Assembly: GCA_030268105.1 (NCBI GenBank) | Contig: BSDZ01000027.1 | Location: forward strand, 871,001-935,000 | Reading direction: 5' to 3' | DNA length: 64,000 nt | From: Volvox africanus | Taxonomy: Eukaryota; Chlorophyta; Chlorophyceae; Chlamydomonadales; Volvocaceae | Shown here: one piece after another, positions 59,301 to 64,000 of the stretch | Numbering within the stretch: the first letter of the stretch is position 1 | Layout: every line of letters begins with the position of its first letter | Program-made: the position numbers and the translations under genes | The notes under the pieces: generated by a model | The model's input: the letters and a program-made list of their open reading frames with translations, nothing else | The model's database searches: none | What the model was told of the DNA's origin: nothing

Positions 59301-62300
59301 CCACAGAAAGAGACTCACAAGGGGGTGGTAAGTTGGTGGTAAGTTGTCAAATCGTCAAGCATAGGGCGAATACAGTTTAGCCGTGCTGTATTGTAAAACT
59401 AAAAATAACCGTTTGCCATAACGAATAATAATTGCCGTGCTATCTACCTCCTCTTATCTACCGAACTCACGGTTACCGAACGTAGCTAGCTTGGAATAGC
59501 TTTAAGATAGATAGGTAGATAGATAGGTAGATAGATAGATAAATAGATAGATGGATGGATAAATAGATAGATAATTTGATACATAGATAGGAAGATAGAT
59601 AATTTGATAGATGATAGATAGATAGAAAGAAATTGAAGAGGGGAGCCGGACGTAGGTAAACAAGCTAACCTGTGAGGATGACGGCATCGGCGTCTTGTAC
59701 GCCCGCCTCCAGAAGCGACCTACGAGTCCGTGGGTCGCCCGCCACTGCGAGCACTGTGAGCTGCCGCCGCCCCTTATGCAGCCGAGAAAAAACAGTGCTA
59801 CGCGGTGCATGGCTGGCAGCAATGTCCTCTGCGGCAACGAGGATGGCCTGAAACAGACACGAAGGAGCAACGTCGTTCGTTCGACCACAAATTGGCTGTA
59901 TGTGCCTGATTGCTTGGCAGCATGCATGGCGACATGTTAGCATGTGATGCATAGGGTGTCTCTGTACCTTTGCTTCCCTGGAGTAAACTCCTCACTGCTG
60001 TGAAACCCACCAACACCAACAACTGTCAAGTCTTATGCCAAGCCGCCACCTGCCAGTGATCCAAGTGCCAGTGACGCCAGTAAAAACAATGAAAATCCCC
60101 TGGAAACTATTAAAAAAATATCAATCTATTCTTATATTTTCACATTTTGACAGCGAGTACTTGTTTGCATTTAGATATAAACGTTGCGTACTGTTGTATC
60201 TCTGTTGTGTCGGCCAAGAATGACCCGATCGGAAGGATGACCATTGTGATCCAGGATCCTTTGACACTACCCGTAGATACCCTAAACCCTAAAACCCTAC
60301 ACGTACCCACCATACCTTGGATCCGGGCGGGCAGTAGTCTGCAAGGCCCTCCAAGAGTTCCTCTAGCTGCTGTTCATTGAATACTAGTACAACAACCTTT
60401 AGGGCTCTCGCGCCATGCTCCGCCCACGTTCCACCGGCCTTCTTCGACTCCCCCTTTGCTGCCCACTCTGGAATGGGACCGTGGCTGCGCACAGGAGACT
60501 TCGGGCCGTTTGGAGTCCTAGCGCTGTCCTCTTGGCCTACCTGCTCACTGTTCCCTGACGAGGGCAGCGACTGATTGATGGAGACCTCGGGAAGGGAGGT
60601 CGTAATGGCCGAGATGTCATCGTGTTGTCCTGAAACTGTTGCTACTTTTTTGGTTGCTGCTACTGCGCCACGTTGTGGATTTTCCTCCTGGGTTGTCTGG
60701 ACGTGACGGGGGCTTTGGTGGTGGTGGGTGTGGCCGTTGTTGTGAGTGTTGTGCGTATTATGGTTATTATGGTGGTTATTTCGTTTTTGTTCGGGTTGTT
60801 CCCGCCGGGTTGCGTCTTTAGCTTTTGCTGCAAGCAGTTCACGGAGACTCGTTGTACTGATCTGGAGATCTTTCAAACAATCTGCCAACAAGATGAGTGA
60901 GGTTTGCTCCAGAAGGGGGGTTGAGTCGGGCGGGTTAAGCACGACCGCCTGGGCGGGGGCATTCAGGCGCGCCTCGGTTGAGTTGGTGGTTAAGGAATTT
61001 GCATCGATGTGGCCGTACAGGCCACAGAGTATGGCACGGGGAAAGATCCGGCGAGCTTGGCCATACGTAAGACCCGCAACCTCCGGAAAGTACTGCAAAA
61101 TGGGTTCCATCCAGTTGGGCATGAAGTAAAATGTTTTTGTGTGACCGGGGTGTGCTAACCACTGGATATATATATATATATATATATATGCACGGGAGGA
61201 TTACGATAAAATTGTCCGGTGGTTAAGCCCCAACCAAGGTTGTGTGATGGTAAAGTTTGTCCCGGGGGCACACCGGGCACACTGGCGGGTTTGTTGAAAT
61301 TTTGAATGTTTACGCAGACGCACGCGATAGCCTCCGTGAACGCTATTTTGTCGTGATATTCTTACTATACCATTATCATTATTATTGATATGATTGTTTT
61401 TCTTATTTTATTCATATCATTATTGCATGCCGGGAGTCTACAATACCTGCACATAAAACTCTTGCGTGCCCCGCTGCTGTCGCATGATGTTGCCCATCAC
61501 GACCGATATTCCCGGTTGAGATGTGCACTGCGCTTGAAGGCGGGAGAGGCTGTTGAGGCGAGACACCGGGGTCACCTGGAGGTCAGTATAAGGAAACGGT
61601 TATTACTGGGTCAGATGGTTATTAGTTTGGAAAACGATTCGTAGGACAATAATAAAAAAGGATGGTGAACGAACTGGAGTTCAGAAGACAGCAGTTCGGA
61701 AGATGTGCAGCTGGGGGATAGAGGATACATACATACATACATACAACATACATATTTGTTGTCCCTCCTATGTCCCCTCCTATGTTGTCCCCTCCTCTGA
61801 GGGGATCTGTGTGTGTCTGTCAGACTCTTGCCAGGTCAGTTTCGGTTTAGAGGAGAGGGTTCCCCTTCCTTTGAGCAGCTAGTCGTCCCCCGTTTTTTGT
61901 TGGGCCCTTCTGTGGTTTCTTGGTGGCCCTGAGTGCTCTGTTAGTGGCCAGGCGAGAGCCTCTGAGGTTTTGCTGGCCCGAGTGAGAGGGGGAGCACGTG
62001 GCAAGACAGACAGACAAAGCCACGGGCTCCTCCCATGCGCTGTGGCTCGGTCCGGTCAGGACCCCCGGTGCTCGTCTTTGGAGGGCGAGTCGCCCACAGT
62101 GTAACACCCATAAATATATGTATATACACATGTATGTATGTATGTATAATCTTATTTATTGATAAGGAACAGCCGGATAGGGTTCGCCATGAAAGAAGGT
62201 GTCATAAACAACCGGCCTGAGAAAACAGCCGGCAAAGACTAACGTGTGTAGCTAGGGAATGTCCAGTCGCTATTATTAGTGCATTCATACAGCGCTTTGC

Positions 62301-63429
62301 CGCACGCCTCATATCCAATATCAACATACCAGGCTTCACGTCAGCATTACCTGGTGCTTCGCCATCATAACCACCTCAGCACCTCCGCCATCGCTGCCCT
62401 TGACCCGCATAAAAATATCCGGATCCAAAAGATCCAGATCTGTATTGTGCTGGATAACCACAGTTTGTGGTTCGCTGCCTAGGTCCCGGCTGCCCGGTTC
62501 CAGCACCGCCTGTTGACGAAGGTGGTACAGCGCCGCCAGAGTCACGGACTGCACGGGCAAAGACGGGTATGCATATGCCACCAACGAATAAATCAAGGAG
62601 GCAGTAAAAGAACAAGTGAATGCGCAGGGTAAATCAGAGGATCAAGATAGCCATCTAAATCTCATCGCCGACATACCCTACATATGCACATGTACACATA
62701 CACATCTCCCCCGCGTCTTCGGAGGAGTCTGGCTTTTGGAGTGTCCCTGGGAGGGAGGGCCAGGCTTTTTGCTTGGAAGGCGGTGGAGGTGAAGGAGGCG
62801 GGTTTTCCTTACTTTTAGGGTGGCAGGGGTGCTCCCTTGCACTCTTGCCCTCTCTGTCTGGGACCTGGTGCGGTTGGCTGAGGCTCTGTTCCTTTGAGTA
62901 GCCAGGCTTGAGGCTCGTGAGGTCTATGTGCCCTTGCTGGTTGAGCGAGGGTAGGAGTGCACGGCAGGACGAACAGACTAAGCCATGTGTTTTCCCTCCT
63001 GCTGCGCTGTGGTTTGGCCCGGTCAGGGCCCCCGGTGCTTGTCCTCTAAGGACAAGTCGCCCACAGTGTAACACCCCTTCATACACATATTATATACACA
63101 AAAAACAGTCACCCTATCATCGAGTTGCCTAGCCAGCAAGCTACCCACCCAGCCAGCCGTTCATCACCCACCCTCACAGAGCTACCCAGGCGCTGACCCC
63201 AGCCCCAGCCCGCACGAACCTGACGCGCCTCCAAAGTTAAGCCCTGAGACGTGGCAGTGGAGTCTTCGGAGCTGTTGGCCAACGGATCGTCCTCTGCCGC
63301 CGCCATCGCCACGGCGTCGGTCTTCTCCTGTGCTTGACCTGTTCCGCTGTTTTGGCTTTCGGTGGGTTCCGGAGCCAGCATGATGACGGTACGGGCATGG
63401 CCCGCTGATACTCGCTGCAGGTCTGCAAC
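56353..63429 (-). CDS. CASTOR/POLLUX (DMI1)-like ion channel, C-terminal part (5' end off window)
   Basis: Homologues are cation channels of plant nuclear or plastid envelopes with a K+-channel-like pore and tandem RCK-like regulatory domains. Eight exons (63429-63220, 62548-62351, 61575-61447, 61092-60316, 59847-59670, 59258-58825, 58616-58491, 56586-56353) join in phase to 761 residues plus stop. They cover the regulatory region only: VADLQRVSAGHARTVIML, SRLNSLSRLQAQC, RRIFPRAILCGLYG, KVVVLVFNEQQLEELL, GDPRTRRSLLEAGVQDADAV, LVCSVIDPRIKEIM, AAVFHELSTGDGVEINLRTP and the closing EFKPGDKVVVLSGE. Pore and membrane exons must lie beyond 64000. Exon 4 carries a roughly 130-residue insert with an Asn/His-rich run, and the last exon a poly-Ala run. 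Introns are long and hold three copies of one repeat family. The stop codon and the conserved C-terminal GDKVVVL are intact. Confidence 0.88.
58000..58347 (-). repeat. Intronic dispersed repeat, full-length copy B
   Basis: Almost identical to 62738-63079 over about 340 bp, with a shared start (GTGTCCCTGGGAGG on the plus strand) and shared end (TCGCCCACAGTGTAACACCC). It lies in the last intron of the CASTOR-like gene. An open frame on the minus strand runs through it but is shared only because the DNA is repeated; no protein family is recognised. Confidence 0.9.
59505..59640. repeat. GATA-type tetranucleotide microsatellite
   Basis: Imperfect (GATA)n/(GATG)n tract in an intron of the CASTOR-like gene. 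Confidence 0.9.
60280..60299. repeat. Interstitial telomere-like repeat
   Basis: CCCTAAACCCTAAAACCCTA mixes the 7-bp (TTTAGGG) and 8-bp (TTTTAGGG) telomere units. It lies just inside the intron that follows exon 4 of the CASTOR-like gene, about 15 bp from the donor. Confidence 0.7.
61166..61190. repeat. (TA)n microsatellite
   Basis: About 12 TA units in the intron between exons 3 and 4 of the CASTOR-like gene. Confidence 0.9.
61840..62108 (-). repeat. Intronic dispersed repeat, diverged copy C
   Basis: Shares with copies B and D the terminal TCGCCCACAGTGTAACACCC and the adjacent GGTCAGGACCCCCGGTGCTC block, plus weaker similarity further in (CCTTTGAGCAGCTAG, GAGCCTCTGAGG). It has the same orientation and lies in the intron between exons 2 and 3. 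Confidence 0.8.
62738..63079 (-). repeat. Intronic dispersed repeat, full-length copy D
   Basis: Near-identical partner of copy B at 58000-58347, same orientation, in the intron between the first two exons visible here. Differences are limited to a handful of bases and a few short indels at its start. Confidence 0.9.
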
Positions 63430-64000
63430 CTGCGAGCGCATGAGAGAAAATTAGGCCGGAAGAATGAGGAGCGTCATCTTGAAATGGGGTTAGGCCCACG
63501 CATCGCCCGCCGCGTATATGTTTAACGAATAGAGAACTGAGAATTCGTATTCACCACCTCCAATTTAAGCTGGATTTCAGTCCTCGCGAGGAAACGCCCG
63601 ACCATTACCAGTCGGTTTTATTATCAAAATATATGACTAGCAACCCTAGCATGCAAAACACAAGATGAGATACCTCCACCGAATGGAGCACGAACGATAT
63701 CACCATGACAGCGCAAATATACATTAATTTTATATTAATATAATAAAATTTTATATAATATAATAAAAATTAATGTAGTAATTGCTTGCCATGCTGCTGA
63801 ATATTCCTCTTGATTGAAATGCTGATGATGATTAGCACCTGACTGTTACTATTGTTGTTGAAATATGTTTATTTATATTATTATGTACTTTATATTATTA
63901 TTGTGTATTATTATTACATAATAGTAGGTTTCATGACATGTTATATACATTATACTATTATAAACCTGCCTTAAGGGGGCTTCCTTGTCGCGTCACCACC
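63430..64000. other. Probable intron of the CASTOR-like gene
   Basis: It lies upstream of the first visible exon, which starts at a good acceptor, so this should be intron. It is AT-rich, with an inverted repeat at 63721-63776 (ACATTAATTTTAT ... ATAAAAATTAATGT). No exon with pore-like sequence is visible. Confidence 0.55.
63721..63776. repeat. AT-only inverted repeat
   Basis: The arms ACATTAATTTTAT and ATAAAAATTAATGT are near-complementary around an AT-only core; a cruciform is possible. Confidence 0.6.

Overview
The window looks like nuclear DNA of a chlamydomonad or volvocine green alga. The genes are split by many short GT-AG introns. The proteins carry alanine- and glutamine-rich low-complexity inserts. 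Coding exons are GC-rich against AT-richer introns and spacers, and two introns hold telomere-like CCCTAAAA units. No table of known genes was used. Every gene below was assembled by eye from exon frames, splice sites and intron phases.

Left to right: (1) a partial, unrecognised alpha-helical repeat protein on the minus strand (1-4198) with an in-frame TGA. (2) A 330-bp fold-back element rich in AT/GT repeats (4808-5134). (3) A DUF4399 protein (minus, 5571-6970). (4) A methionine-R-sulfoxide reductase (MsrB, minus, 8111-10201), divergent by only 276 bp from (5) a trans-2-enoyl-CoA reductase of very-long-chain fatty acid elongation (plus, 10478-13193). (6) A TsaD/Qri7-type tRNA threonylcarbamoyltransferase (minus, 16179-20286). 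(7) A probably organelle-targeted helical-repeat protein (plus, 21833-25763). (8) A truncated haemoglobin (minus, 27663-28654). (9) A fragmentary unknown minus-strand gene (29279-29998). (10) A DUF676/ROG1-type lipase (plus, 30429-33222). (11) A small rhodanese (minus, 34710-38255) with a 15-nt microexon and an apparent GC-AG intron. (12) A complete 21-exon eEF3-type translation elongation ATPase (plus, 39064-50929). (13) Scattered exons of an unknown plus-strand gene (about 53599-54195). (14) The 3' part of a CASTOR/POLLUX (DMI1)-like ion channel (minus, 56353 to beyond 63429), whose pore exons lie outside the window.

The genes do not form a pathway. They are typical housekeeping genes in mixed orientation. 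Functional themes are tRNA modification and translation (Qri7, eEF3), redox and sulfur chemistry (MsrB, rhodanese, globin) and lipid metabolism (enoyl-CoA reductase, lipase). The spacers and introns hold dispersed repeats: one family with a conserved GTGTTACACTGTGGGCGA end occurs five times, three of them in introns of the CASTOR-like gene, and a second family is shared by introns of the Qri7 and eEF3 genes. I saw no CRISPR array, tRNA, rRNA or recognisable reverse transcriptase or transposase. I found no convincing new multi-gene system. The best leads are the in-frame TGA, the rhodanese splicing oddities, the fold-back element and the intronic repeat family.
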